A stretch of 64,000 nucleotides of DNA from Thermococcus sp. 2319x1 (GCF_001484685.1 NZ_CP012200.1:986321-1050320); one strand, 5' to 3'. Positions 34,060 to 43,240 are shown, numbered from the stretch's first letter. The notes: generated by a model not told the origin, from the sequence alone. Numbers and translations are program-made.

Positions 34060-34779
34060 TCACCCCACGTATACAAAGGCTATGTCCGCGTTGACCCCAG
34101 TTTCAATTATCGAGACTACAAGACCTGCAAGGTTAGACTTCAACGCCAAGTTCTTTAGAGCACTTAGAGTGAACTTTGTGCCAAGAGACTCAACGAGCTT
34201 TTTAATGCCATAAAAACTCATCGCAAGCTTTGTAGTGTCTCCGAACGATGACATGGAAGTTCCCAAAGTACCAACTATCGTCCACCCTCTCTTTGTGAAT
34301 TTCACAGGGATTCTGACTCCGACCTTCCAAGTCAACCAGCCTTCTTTCTTGAAGTGGAACGTGTTCTTCTTGTTCCCAATCCACGGGCCGAGATACTCCA
34401 CCTTTTTGTACTCATTCGAGAGTATCTTTTTTCCATCTATGTCTGTGGCTTCATTTAGGTTCACCACGGCACTCTCTGGGAATATAACTACAAATTGATA
34501 CTGGCCGCTAAAGGGTATCCTGTGGTACTTTACTTCAACTGTATACCATCTGTCTCTGCTTATCATCCACACATCAAGTTTTCTGAGTTCACTGGATATA
34601 GGAAGCGAATAGTGATCCGCGTTGGACCCCATTATTGACATCGAAACATATGATCCCAGGCCAATGCCACTCTGTGGTCTTATCTTTTCCATTCGAACCG
34701 GCATCGCTATAACACTCCCGGCTGTCACTCCAACCATCAGCAGTCCCAAGAGGACTGCCATCAAAGGCTTCCACTTCAC
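34060..34779 (-). CDS. Secreted protein of unknown function, island minus-strand operon gene 1
   Basis: 239 residues, GTG 34779 after TTGGAGGGAAC, with a TATA-like ATTTTTAAAGG upstream. Signal peptide (LMAVLLGLLMVGVTAGSVIA), beta-rich middle, and a C-terminal amphipathic to hydrophobic region (LKNLALKSNLAGLVVSIIET) that is not a standard membrane anchor. The combination of an exported protein with an amphipathic tail and two small membrane proteins in one operon resembles a peptide-toxin/immunity arrangement, without sequence support for that role. Confidence 0.65.
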   Translation of the reverse strand: MKWKPLMAVLLGLLMVGVTAGSVIAMPVRMEKIRPQSGIGLGSYVSMSIMGSNADHYSLPISSELRKLDVWMISRDRWYTVEVKYHRIPFSGQYQFVVIFPESAVVNLNEATDIDGKKILSNEYKKVEYLGPWIGNKKNTFHFKKEGWLTWKVGVRIPVKFTKRGWTIVGTLGTSMSSFGDTTKLAMSFYGIKKLVESLGTKFTLSALKNLALKSNLAGLVVSIIETGVNADIAFVYVG

Positions 34780-34888
34780 GTTGTTCCCTCCAATAGTTTT
34801 TACCTGAGTATTAAGGCTGAGCCTTTAAAAATTTTTTTCTTTAATAGTAAATTACAAACTAATAACAATAGTTCTCACCACATGTGAA

Positions 34889-34996
34889 GTGTTCTCTGAT
34901 TATCGGGTAAATCTCGGATTTTATGATCAAGATTCCCTTCTGGAAGCCATCACGACCACCAATCAACCAATCCTAACGATCCGATGGGAACTAGGG
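34889..34996 (+). repeat. Diverged direct repeat, unit B
   Basis: Counterpart of 32523-32640. Just before it, CACATGTGAAGTG (34879-34891) also matches the end of the decayed partner copy (CGACATGTGAAGTG, about 32377), so the homology begins inside the old gene. The remaining sequence between 34780 and 35155 holds only the minus-strand promoter (around 34830) and the TATA box of the next gene (AACTTTTAAGGAC, about 35108). Confidence 0.65.
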
Positions 34997-35155
34997 TATA
35001 GTTTCTGGCTTCATTTTTCCCCTTCTTTTTCTGAAAATTTCAGGGATTTAAGCCTGACGCCCCGCTGCTTATCCTGATGGTATCCTTTTTCACATTCCAC
35101 ATAGTAAAACTTTTAAGGACCCGGTCATTATTACTGCTCGTTTGGGGGTGCTACT

Positions 35156-35518
35156 ATGGGGCGTGGGATACTGTTCGGAGTCCTCTTGGTGGGAGGACTA
35201 TTAATCGGCCTCGTGAATGCCGCAAGCGGTGTTTCAACCCAAAGCTGCTGGACGTTATGGGATCATAACGGCGATGTTAGAGAGTGGGGTCAGGATGAGT
35301 TGGTGTGGGCTGGAATTCACGGACAAGTCCTTGTTTGCGACGGAAAATTCCAGAGAATCCTCACCGACACAGTTTATGGAACAGCCACAGCAAAGGGGGT
35401 TACCGTGATAGGTAGGGGCATCAGGAAAGGCTCAGATATCTCATACGCATACGTTACGTACACTAGAGATGGCAAAATAATCACTGCCTTTGCGGACATA
35501 CCCCCCTACTTTGGATAA
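35156..35518 (+). CDS. Small secreted protein, island copy 2
   Basis: 120 residues. Signal peptide and residues up to about 81 differ from copy 1 at only six or seven positions, including both cysteines (SCWTLWDH, VLVCDGKF). The C-terminal 39 residues (VIGRGIRKGSDISYAYVTYT) are different, ending again in ADIPPYFG. Mature size about 97 residues, Trp/Tyr/Gly-rich, presumably extracellular. The sequence keeps near-identical DNA with copy 1 across the N-terminal part, consistent with recent duplication or gene conversion. First gene of a run to 40009. Confidence 0.75.
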   Translation: MGRGILFGVLLVGGLLIGLVNAASGVSTQSCWTLWDHNGDVREWGQDELVWAGIHGQVLVCDGKFQRILTDTVYGTATAKGVTVIGRGIRKGSDISYAYVTYTRDGKIITAFADIPPYFG

Positions 35519-35532
35519 TCGGGGGAAACAAA

Positions 35533-36555
35533 ATGAAGAGGATAGTTCTATCTTTCTTAATCCTTCTTTTGCTTGTTTTACCTTCCCCCATTGTACAAAG
35601 TATAGAAAAGCCGAAGACGTCCCCATGGTTCCGGGATGGAATTTATTTGACGTACGCGATGATGATGCCCACGAATCCAAAGAAGGGGGAAGTTAATGTT
35701 ATTGAAGTGTGGCCCAAGCTAATTCCTGCTCAAAACGTTCTTAAGATTATTGGGGATTGGGATGAGAGCTCAACTGTGACCCTTCTGGTTTATGGAGACA
35801 TGTATCTAACCCTTAAAATCACGAATATAACCGGTGACATTGCGTATGTTCACATCGCGCTGGAGTTAAACAATGTGAGTCCGAAATCTGGAAGTACTAT
35901 TCACAAATTAAATCTGAACAGGACTCTCATCCTTAACCTAAGCGACATGGTTTACTATGAGGGAGATGGAACACCAATTGGCAGGCCCATGTTTTTTGTG
36001 GATCTAGCTCATTTGCCAAAAAAGAATGACTATCTGGTCTATCCAGCCTTCCTCAAGAAGTACGGCATTATCTCGGACAGTATAACCATAAAGAACGTCT
36101 CATACACTTGGATGGAAAACAAGGTGCTTCACACGCACTACAAAGATTTCATGCCACCATACATCTACGTTGATGGTAGAGGACGATATCTCGTGTATAA
36201 TCGAAAAACAGGAGAAAGCTTCGATATCGCGACTCAGTTGGTTTACGACATGGATACAGGCGTTTTAATAACAACCGGGGTTTGTGATATCACCCCCGAA
36301 CTTGTTAGTTTAGGCATTGTTAAGATGATCGCTTTGGATCGGGTTAACTCCAAGAAGCTTGATAGGCTCATCGATGAGGGGAAGGCGGATAAGGAATGGT
36401 ACGCTCAGGGGTTCAACCTCTACGCTACGAACGTTGAGTTCCCGGATTACGGAACAAAACACTCGCCCTCAACTCCAATGAAGTACTTCTTTGCCCTGGC
36501 ACTGCTCGTCCTCATGATAACCTTTGTCTGGAATGAAAGGAGGTGGAGACGGTGA
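35533..36555 (+). CDS. Membrane-anchored secreted partner protein, island copy 2
   Basis: 340 residues. Signal peptide (IVLSFLILLLLVLPSPIVQS), extracellular beta-rich domain with many Asn-x-Ser/Thr sites, and C-terminal anchor (YFFALALLVLMITFVWNERR). Paralog of the 30827 gene and of the decayed 31850 copy. It overlaps the PEGA gene by 4 bases (GTGA), which ties the small secreted protein and its partner to the ABC system that follows. Confidence 0.75.
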   Translation: MKRIVLSFLILLLLVLPSPIVQSIEKPKTSPWFRDGIYLTYAMMMPTNPKKGEVNVIEVWPKLIPAQNVLKIIGDWDESSTVTLLVYGDMYLTLKITNITGDIAYVHIALELNNVSPKSGSTIHKLNLNRTLILNLSDMVYYEGDGTPIGRPMFFVDLAHLPKKNDYLVYPAFLKKYGIISDSITIKNVSYTWMENKVLHTHYKDFMPPYIYVDGRGRYLVYNRKTGESFDIATQLVYDMDTGVLITTGVCDITPELVSLGIVKMIALDRVNSKKLDRLIDEGKADKEWYAQGFNLYATNVEFPDYGTKHSPSTPMKYFFALALLVLMITFVWNERRWRR

Positions 36556-38141
36556 GGTGGAAGCTCATTTTTCTGACGTTTTTGATGGCCGGTCTACTCG
36601 TTCCTCCCGCGTATTCGGCCGGAGAAAGCACGATGGAGAGGCCCGGCTACCTGTTCGTTGAAGCACCTGGAAACGTGGCCGAGATAGTTGGGGTGGGCTC
36701 TTACACCACCCCCGTTGGTCTGGTGCTCAAGCCGGGAAACTACACCGTCAAAATAACCGGAAACGCAACCGTAATCGCCGGGGTTTCGGTGAAGGCTGAG
36801 AAAGCCACAATCCTCCGCGTGAATCCTGAGGAGATTGCGAAGGCGGTTTCTGGAGATGGGATTGTGTCGATATGGGCAATCTTCAACGAGAGCGCCAACT
36901 ACAGCTGGGAGAAGCTCAACCCGCCTTTTAATCCGTTTGCGTTCCCGGGTGGGTGTGGAAGCAACTCCGGGTATCTCAACATATCGAACCCCTACCCAAT
37001 GGGCCTCGCAGTGCGGGGAAGGGACGAGGTGTACATAACCCTTAATGGAACCTTCATGCACATTGGGGACGATGACGGGAAACCCTGTATTTTCTATGTC
37101 GAAGTGTATCCCGGGGGAAGCGAACGCCAAGAAAGTGTTAAAAATGCCACCTATCTCGTCCCTTGGGCGCGGCTGGAGATAACCTCTGTTCCCGAGGGTC
37201 TGACGATATACCTCAACGGCGGTCACAACCGCTACATCTTCTACACCCCTCTGAGCCTCTACGTTCCGGCCATTCCCCAAGACGTCTACAACGCAACCGC
37301 CGTCGGCTACTACGGGACGATACAGATTCCCGTCATCCATAAGCTCGACATCCACGTCGTTGGAATCGCGGAGAACCACTACCTCGTTGAGAGCGTCTTG
37401 AAGGTTGTCCCCAACGAAAACCGCCACATCAACGTGGACATGGAAAAGGTGAAGTCCTCGCTGACGGTGGAGAGGGAGACTGTGAGAGCAATTCCTCTCA
37501 AGGTAGATTCAGAGCCGGACAACGCTTCCATAGTGGTTACCGACGGCGTTCTACGGGCCTTCGCCGTCACGCCGGCGACCCTCTTCCTCCCGCCTGGAAA
37601 CTACACCGTCATCGCCTCTAAGGGCAACCTCTCGGCCGGGAAATCTGTGGCCCTGATGGAAGGCTCGAACCTCTTCCTGAAGCTCTCCCCTGCCAACGCG
37701 ACCCTCAACGTCGTGACGTCTCCGGACAACGCAACAGTGCTCCTTAACGGCGAGGAGGTCAAAGCTAAAAACCTCACCCTCAGCCCCGGGCGCTACAACA
37801 TCACAGTGAAGGCTCCCGGCTACCTCACGAAGAGCTTGGATATAATCCTGGCCCCAAATGAGTCAAAGACGGTTGAAGTAAACCTGGAAAAGAAGCCCGC
37901 GGGGGAGAACTCGGAAATCGTCATCTCGCCCTCTTCTGGTGGGTCTGACGATATGAAACCGGGGGAGGTAACAGAGACCGACAAGAACGACGCTTCCGGT
38001 AAAACCCAAACCAATCCGCTGCCCCCAATGGATAACGTCCAAAGCCCGGGAGGAAAGAAAAACGGCTCCCTGTGGGCCAAGCTGGCTATCCTAGCTGGGG
38101 TTGTTGTGGCGGTTTACCTGGTCCTGAGAGTGAGGAGGTGA
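36552..38141 (+). CDS. PEGA-domain surface protein with C-terminal anchor
   Basis: 529 residues from GTG 36552 (AAGGAGGTGG upstream). Signal peptide (LIFLTFLMAGLLVPPAYSAG), several PEGA-type beta domains (ITSVPEGLTIYLNGG; KVDSEPDNASIVVTDG with FLPPGNYTV; VTSPDNATVLLNGEEV with LSPGRYNITVKAPGY), a Ser/Pro/Asp-rich linker, and a C-terminal membrane helix (LAILAGVVVAVYLVLRVRR). PEGA domains are usual in archaeal surface proteins. G+C is higher than in the two upstream genes. Likely the extracytoplasmic partner of the ABC exporter. Confidence 0.82.
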   Translation: MRWKLIFLTFLMAGLLVPPAYSAGESTMERPGYLFVEAPGNVAEIVGVGSYTTPVGLVLKPGNYTVKITGNATVIAGVSVKAEKATILRVNPEEIAKAVSGDGIVSIWAIFNESANYSWEKLNPPFNPFAFPGGCGSNSGYLNISNPYPMGLAVRGRDEVYITLNGTFMHIGDDDGKPCIFYVEVYPGGSERQESVKNATYLVPWARLEITSVPEGLTIYLNGGHNRYIFYTPLSLYVPAIPQDVYNATAVGYYGTIQIPVIHKLDIHVVGIAENHYLVESVLKVVPNENRHINVDMEKVKSSLTVERETVRAIPLKVDSEPDNASIVVTDGVLRAFAVTPATLFLPPGNYTVIASKGNLSAGKSVALMEGSNLFLKLSPANATLNVVTSPDNATVLLNGEEVKAKNLTLSPGRYNITVKAPGYLTKSLDIILAPNESKTVEVNLEKKPAGENSEIVISPSSGGSDDMKPGEVTETDKNDASGKTQTNPLPPMDNVQSPGGKKNGSLWAKLAILAGVVVAVYLVLRVRR

Positions 38142-38145
38142 GGCA

Positions 38146-38916
38146 ATGCGGACACAGATGAAATGGGAGCTTGAGGACCCCTACAACCTCATAGTATTCA
38201 TGTTTGGTTTCGTTATGCTGGGCATCACCTTCTTTTCCGGCCTGACGGGTAGCGACGTGACCTTCATGATAAGTGGGCCTGACGGGATCATCGTTTCAGA
38301 AGCAGCCAAAACCTTGGGCCTCATGCTTCCGAGGCTTGGAACCGAAGAGTACACAATATTCGCCCTTACCGGGGCCCTACTGGTTTCACTGATGATGAGA
38401 TACGACAGGGACACGAGAGTCGCCAAAAGCGTCTACAGCCTGCCGGTAAGAAACCATTCCGTGGTGCTCTCAAAGGCACTATCGGCCATGGTCTTGCTCT
38501 TCATTGCCTCGCTCCTTCCGGCGTTTTTAGCGTTTATCTACATTCACTGGGACGTTTCAAATCTAATTGAGAGGGCGCTCTTTGACGAGGGCTTCCTGAC
38601 GGGTTACCTACTCTACTGGGCGATGATGGTGCTCTACGTTGTCTCGGTGTCGGCCCTTGTGGCAATGCTCTCCCCCAACACCTTTGCCTCTCTCCTGGGA
38701 AGCATTACCCTCCTATACTCCCCCCTCGTGCTCAAACTGAGGAGTCTCCCTCCGGCGGTGATTGAGGACGCGTTCTTCAAGGCCTACACAACCCAGTTTT
38801 ACCCCTCCGACAGGATAGCGGCGTTCATTGATGGTTCATTCTATATGGGTATCCTCCTTCCGGCGGTGATGCTGGGGGCGGCCCTCATACTTAGCGAGTG
38901 GAGGGATGTCTCATGA
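38146..38916 (+). CDS. ABC-2 type permease
   Basis: 256 residues with six membrane helices. The loop YDRDTRVAKSVYSLPVRNHS followed by KALSAMVLLFIASLLP is the pattern seen in ABC-2 permeases of the NosY/CcmB-like group. It lies 4 bases after the PEGA gene and overlaps the next gene by ATGA. With the ATPase at 39347 it should form an exporter or a mechanotransmission-type transporter. Confidence 0.8.
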   Translation: MRTQMKWELEDPYNLIVFMFGFVMLGITFFSGLTGSDVTFMISGPDGIIVSEAAKTLGLMLPRLGTEEYTIFALTGALLVSLMMRYDRDTRVAKSVYSLPVRNHSVVLSKALSAMVLLFIASLLPAFLAFIYIHWDVSNLIERALFDEGFLTGYLLYWAMMVLYVVSVSALVAMLSPNTFASLLGSITLLYSPLVLKLRSLPPAVIEDAFFKAYTTQFYPSDRIAAFIDGSFYMGILLPAVMLGAALILSEWRDVS

Positions 38917-39350
38917 GGCTCCTGAAGGCGGTACTGCTGTCGGTGGTCATCTTGACGCTCCTTGTATTTCCGATAGAGAAGAACGCGTTGACCCGGCCGA
39001 TTTCTGAGGTCGTGCTCTTGGGGCAGGGGATTGTAGTGCCGTCCGCCGGAATGGCAGTGCTCAGTGCCAGCGCCGACGGGGAAACCAGCTATACCGTTAG
39101 GGTCTTTGACCCCGAAAACAGTAATGCTATTCTTGAAAGAAACGTGACCGGAAGTTTCAGGGGCAGGGTTATGCTGGAGCATTCAGGGCCGTACTACTTC
39201 TCGGTTCAGACAATGACCCCCGTAACGATGGCGTTGAGGGTCATCAACAGGCACCCCTCGGTAGCGGTGCTCAACATCAGGTATGGGGTGGGGGGAATAA
39301 GCGCCCTTCTTCTGTCTGTTATCCTGCTGCTGGAGGGGAGGAGAAGATGA
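38913..39350 (+). CDS. Two-TM protein with extracytoplasmic beta domain, unknown
   Basis: 145 residues from ATG 38913. Membrane helices at each end (LKAVLLSVVILTLLVFP and GISALLLSVILLLEGRR) enclose about 100 extracytoplasmic residues with beta-like strands (SYTVRVFDPENSNAILERNV, GPYYFSVQTMTPVTMALRV). Coupled by ATGA overlaps to both neighbours. Probably an accessory subunit of the ABC transporter. Confidence 0.7.
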   Translation: MRLLKAVLLSVVILTLLVFPIEKNALTRPISEVVLLGQGIVVPSAGMAVLSASADGETSYTVRVFDPENSNAILERNVTGSFRGRVMLEHSGPYYFSVQTMTPVTMALRVINRHPSVAVLNIRYGVGGISALLLSVILLLEGRRR

Positions 39351-40009
39351 TAACCGCGAAGAACCTCACAAAGAGGTTCGGAAAGCTCGTGGCCCTGGAC
39401 TCGGTGAACTTAAAGATTGATAAAGGGGTAACGCTGATACTCGGCCCCAACGGTGGCGGAAAGAGCACCTTTCTGAACCTCTGTGCCGGGTTATACCGGC
39501 CAAGCAGGGGAGAGATCAGGGTGCTGGGGGCTAACCCATGGAGCAACGATCGCCTGAGGAAGAGAATAGGCGTGTCCTTTGATCCACCCGCGCTTCCCCG
39601 ACACAGGAGCGGAGAGGAATGGCTCAAATATCTGGCAGAGTTCAAGGGACTCGACGATGGTGAGGTCAACAGGGTGGCGAGACTATTCTCCGCTAACGGC
39701 TATCTTGATAGAAAGATAGGTGAGTACTCCGCAGGAATGTTGAAAAGGATCAGCCTGGCCCAGGCTTTCTTAGGAATGCCAGAGCTGGTGCTTCTTGACG
39801 AGCCCCTTGCAAACCTCGATCTCAAGGGGATTAAGGAGGTGGCGGGAATTCTGAAGGAACTGGCGGAGAAGGGCACCAACATGGTGGTAGTCTCCCACAT
39901 ATGGCGCCCCCTCCTTGAGTTCGCGGACAGGGTGGTTGTCATTGCTGCAGGGAGAGTGATGCTGGAAGGAACTCCCGACGAGGTGATCCCCAGTATCGAG
40001 GAGATTTAA
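39347..40009 (+). CDS. ABC transporter ATP-binding protein
   Basis: 220 residues. Walker A GPNGGGKST, signature YSAGMLKRISLAQA (a YSAGM variant of LSGGQ, common in ABC-2 exporters), Walker B LVLLDEPLANLD and H-loop VVSHI. It pairs with the permease at 38146. Last gene of the island operon. The region to 40277 contains only weak minus-strand open frames and the ahcY promoter. Confidence 0.9.
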   Translation: MITAKNLTKRFGKLVALDSVNLKIDKGVTLILGPNGGGKSTFLNLCAGLYRPSRGEIRVLGANPWSNDRLRKRIGVSFDPPALPRHRSGEEWLKYLAEFKGLDDGEVNRVARLFSANGYLDRKIGEYSAGMLKRISLAQAFLGMPELVLLDEPLANLDLKGIKEVAGILKELAEKGTNMVVVSHIWRPLLEFADRVVVIAAGRVMLEGTPDEVIPSIEEI

Positions 40010-40277
40010 GCTTTCTTCCACTCCTCCTTTTATCAATCACGAAAAAACCTCCTGAACGCTCCCATCGCTCTTCGCTATGAGCTCGTCTTTTTGCTGTTTT
40101 CCCGATGCCATTCAGCCTAATTAGAAGATGAACATCAAAATTTTCTTTTGGATCTTCTTCAGAGTCAGTTAAGCACTCCCTAAGCCCCCTCTCTCTTAAT
40201 AAATTCTTACAAGCAACCACCGTTGCCTCAATAATCACCTTTTTAACTCTTTGACCTTATCCCCAAAAGGTGATTGT

Positions 40278-41543
40278 ATGGAGTGCACAAAAGATTATTG
40301 CGTAAAGGACCTTAAACTTGCACCAGAGGGGGAGAAAAAGATAGACTGGGTTTCAAGGTTTATGCCCGTCCTCCAGCATATAAGAAGGGAATTTGAAAAG
40401 GAAAAACCCTTTAAAGGGGTTAGAATTGCTGCAACTCTTCATCTCGAAATGAAAACAGCCTTCTTGCTCTTGACTTTAAAAGCTGCAGGAGCGGAGGTTT
40501 CGGCAACTGCCAGCAATCCGTTGAGCACACAAGACGATGTTGTTGCAGCTTTGGCAAAGAATGGGGTGAAGGTCTACGCCATAAGGGGAGAAAGCAGGGA
40601 GGAGTACTACGAGTTCATGCACAAAGCCCTCGACATTAACCCAAACATCATTATAGACGACGGAGCGGACATGGTTTCAACGGTCTTAAAGGAGAGACAA
40701 GAGCTAATCCCCGAAATATGGGGTGCCAGTGAAGAAACTACCACAGGCGTGATAAGGCTAAGGGCGATGGAAAAAGAGGGAGTGCTCAAGTTCCCGGTCA
40801 TAGCTGTTAACGATTCATATACAAAATATCTCTTCGATAACCGCTACGGGACAGGTCAATCAACGTGGGACGGCATAATCAGAAGCACAAACCTCCTTGT
40901 TGCAGGCAAAAACGTCGTGGTCGTTGGCTACGGCTGGTGCGGAAGAGGAATTGCCATGCGTGCAAAGGGGCTGGGAGCGACGGTTATAGTTGTTGAGGTA
41001 GATCCTATTAGGGCATTAGAGGCAAGAATGGACGGGTTTTTGGTTATGTCAATGAAGGAAGCGGCTAAAGTTGGAGATATCTTTGTTACCTCAACCGGAA
41101 ACATAAACTGCATACGCAGGGAGCACTTTGAAGTTATGAAGGACGGGGCAATAATGGCAAATGCCGGACACTTTGACGTGGAGATATCAAAGCCCGATTT
41201 AGAGAGCCTGGCCGTGGAAATAAGCAAACCAAGGCCAAACATAACAGAGTACAAAATGAAGGATGGAAGAAGGTTATACCTCCTGGCAGAAGGTAGGCTC
41301 GTTAATTTGGCTGCAGCAGATGGGCATCCAGCCGAGATTATGGACATGAGCTTTGCTTTGCAGGCGAAAGCAGCAGAGTACATCAAGGACAACCGTGGAA
41401 AGCTTGAACCTAAGGTCTACGTCCTTCCAAGGGAGATCGACGAGATGGTTGCAAGGATTAAGCTTAAGGCAATGGGCATTGAAATCGAGAAGCTAACTGA
41501 AGAGCAAAGGAAGTACCTTGAGAGCTGGGAACACGGGACTTAA
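40278..41543 (+). CDS. ahcY: S-adenosylhomocysteine hydrolase
   Basis: 421 residues from ATG 40278 after GGTGATT. NAD-binding [20 protein letters not shown], substrate region [20 protein letters not shown] and [14 protein letters not shown] are conserved in the family. It hydrolyses S-adenosylhomocysteine to adenosine and homocysteine, relieving product inhibition of methyltransferases. Like other archaeal enzymes it lacks the C-terminal KPDHYRY-type extension of the mammalian form; here the end is YLESWEHGT. Monocistronic. Confidence 0.95.
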   Translation: MECTKDYCVKDLKLAPEGEKKIDWVSRFMPVLQHIRREFEKEKPFKGVRIAATLHLEMKTAFLLLTLKAAGAEVSATASNPLSTQDDVVAALAKNGVKVYAIRGESREEYYEFMHKALDINPNIIIDDGADMVSTVLKERQELIPEIWGASEETTTGVIRLRAMEKEGVLKFPVIAVNDSYTKYLFDNRYGTGQSTWDGIIRSTNLLVAGKNVVVVGYGWCGRGIAMRAKGLGATVIVVEVDPIRALEARMDGFLVMSMKEAAKVGDIFVTSTGNINCIRREHFEVMKDGAIMANAGHFDVEISKPDLESLAVEISKPRPNITEYKMKDGRRLYLLAEGRLVNLAAADGHPAEIMDMSFALQAKAAEYIKDNRGKLEPKVYVLPREIDEMVARIKLKAMGIEIEKLTEEQRKYLESWEHGT

Positions 41544-41620
41544 CTCCACTATTTTGTTGCCTCTGGTTTCCATTTTTCTCCATAGAAGTTGTTCCTTAAA
41601 AAAGAAACCGAGGTTTGGAG

Positions 41621-42007
41621 ATGAAAAAATTCAAACTAATCCCAATCGGCCATGTTCATAAAGACAGTGAGTCCTTCCTCGAAATCTACCCAGAGTTCGC
41701 TGAGGCTCTTGAAGGCCTTAACGAAGGGACTGGATAAAGCTTATCTTATGGTTCCATGAGAGCGACACCCCAGAGAAAGGGAAAACGTTGAAAGTCCATC
41801 CTCGTGGGAATCCAAAAAAACCCGCTAAGAGGAGTTTTTGCAACTCGCTCGCCAGTTAGACCAAATCCCATTGCCATTTACACCGTGAAGATTGTTAAAA
41901 TAAAAGGGACAAAGATATTTATCAATGAGATAGATGCCTTTGATAGTACTCCTATAGTGGATATAAAGCCCTTCGTAAAAGGGCTTGACTGTCCAAAAGG
42001 GATTTAA
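41621..42007 (+). pseudogene. trmO/TsaA-like tRNA methyltransferase, broken by two frameshifts
   Basis: Three frames make up one TsaA (TrmO) protein: FKLIPIGHVHKDSESFLEIY up to an in-frame TAA (41735-41737); WFHESDTPEKGKTLKVHPRG in the next frame (from about 41749); and LRGVFATRSPVRPNPIAIYT to FDSTPIVDIKPFVKG in a third (after the A7 run near 41812-41818). TrmO N6-methylates the t6A37 modification of tRNA-Thr. Start ATG 41621 follows GGTTTGGAG. Key motifs are still readable, so decay is recent. Confidence 0.8.
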
Positions 42008-42031
42008 GTTTTTTGTTATCTCTTTTTTTGG

Positions 42032-42829
42032 GTGTTCAGCTTGATATACAAGGCAAAGTTCGGAACCCCCGAAAAAGGGTGGGTAATCCTAGTTCACGGC
42101 CTTGGAGAGCACAGCGGAAGATATGGCAAGTTAATAAAAATGCTGACTGAAGAAGGTTTTGCCGTTTACACCTTCGACTGGCCTGGCCACGGAAAAAGTG
42201 AAGGAAAGAGGGGCCACGCGAGCATAGAGGAGGCAATGGGGATAATTGATTCCATAATTGAAGAGCTAAACGAGAAACCTTTCCTCTTCGGTCACAGCCT
42301 TGGAGGATTAACGGTGATAAGATACGCCGAGACAAGGCCTGAGAGGATAAGAGGGGTCATAGCTTCGTCTCCCGCTCTTGCAAAAAGTCCCAAAACTCCA
42401 AGCTTCATGGTTGCCCTTGCAAAAGTTCTCGGAAAAATAGCTCCCGGCTTAACGCTTTCCAACGGCCTTGACCCGAAGCTTCTCTCTAGGAATCCCGAAG
42501 CAGTTAGACGCTACATCGAAGATCCCCTAGTCCACGACAGGATTTCGGCAAAGCTTGGCATGAGTATCTTTGACAACATGGAGCTCGCACATAAAGAGGC
42601 CCACAGGATAAAGGTGCCCGTGCTTTTGCTTGCTGGCACTGGAGACTTAATAACCCCTCCAGAAGGAGCAAGAAAGCTTTTTTCGGAGCTTAAAGTGGAG
42701 GACAAAGCACTGAAAGAATTCGAAGGAGCCTACCATGAGATTTTTGAAGACCCAGAGTGGGGAGAAGAATTCCACAGGACTATAGTGGAATGGCTCATTG
42801 CCCATTCCGATAAAAAGAATTGGGCTTGA
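42032..42829 (+). CDS. Alpha/beta hydrolase (monoacylglycerol lipase-like)
   Basis: 265 residues. ILVHGLGEHSGRYGKLIKML and the nucleophile elbow GHSLGG are hallmarks of the serine aminopeptidase S33/lysophospholipase-type group; catalytic Asp in AGTGDLITPP and His in GAYHEIFED complete the triad. Acts on lipid esters by inference. GTG 42032 lies about 28 bases after a TATA-like ATTTAAGTTT, consistent with a leaderless message; TTG 42041 is possible. Confidence 0.88.
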   Translation: MFSLIYKAKFGTPEKGWVILVHGLGEHSGRYGKLIKMLTEEGFAVYTFDWPGHGKSEGKRGHASIEEAMGIIDSIIEELNEKPFLFGHSLGGLTVIRYAETRPERIRGVIASSPALAKSPKTPSFMVALAKVLGKIAPGLTLSNGLDPKLLSRNPEAVRRYIEDPLVHDRISAKLGMSIFDNMELAHKEAHRIKVPVLLLAGTGDLITPPEGARKLFSELKVEDKALKEFEGAYHEIFEDPEWGEEFHRTIVEWLIAHSDKKNWA

Positions 42830-42839
42830 AAATGAGGTA

Positions 42840-43240
42840 AACTCCCATTTAACTGTAGAGAGTGACTAATGGAAGGCTGGAAGATGATGTAAATGAAAAA
42901 CTGTCATAAGTGCTCCTGAAAGCCCTGAAATTGCTGTGAAAATAGATGATTCCTCCGTTCGAGAGTTTAGATACTCTCCGCTTCCAAGGGAAAAATGCCT
43001 AAACCTATTACGCTTGAGGATTAATTGCCCACGAGTTCGGCCACTCAATCCACTGGCTTTTAAGGGGAGAGGATATAGAGAAACTTGAAGACGAGTAAAT
43101 CTGGCTTTATACAGAGGAAGCAGTTCTTGGGCTACTATCTCGGCTATAAATTTATCCGATGGCTTGAAAGGGAGTATTCTCTTGAAGAAATTGCAAAGCT
43201 TGAAAAAGAAAAGATCAAAATCCTACAGTTTCTACGCTAA
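42840..43240 (+). pseudogene. Remnant of a zinc metallopeptidase (HEFGH)
   Basis: Scattered frames contain ESPEIAVKIDDSSVREFRYS, then IAHEFGHSIHWLLRGEDIEK with the HExxH zinc motif, an in-frame TAA, LYTEEAVLG (possible third ligand Glu), and, after another shift, YYLGYKFIRWLEREYSLEEI to the stop. No start codon with a ribosome-binding site remains. It resembles small archaeal Zn-dependent proteases as a group; the exact family is uncertain. The last bases overlap the purA stop. Confidence 0.65.

Noticed and set aside
39939-40238. 99-codon minus-strand frame ([18 protein letters not shown]...) between the ABC ATPase and ahcY
   Set aside because: Half of it lies antisense to the ATPase gene and there is no convincing start signal; the outer part could be a relic but is too short to support.
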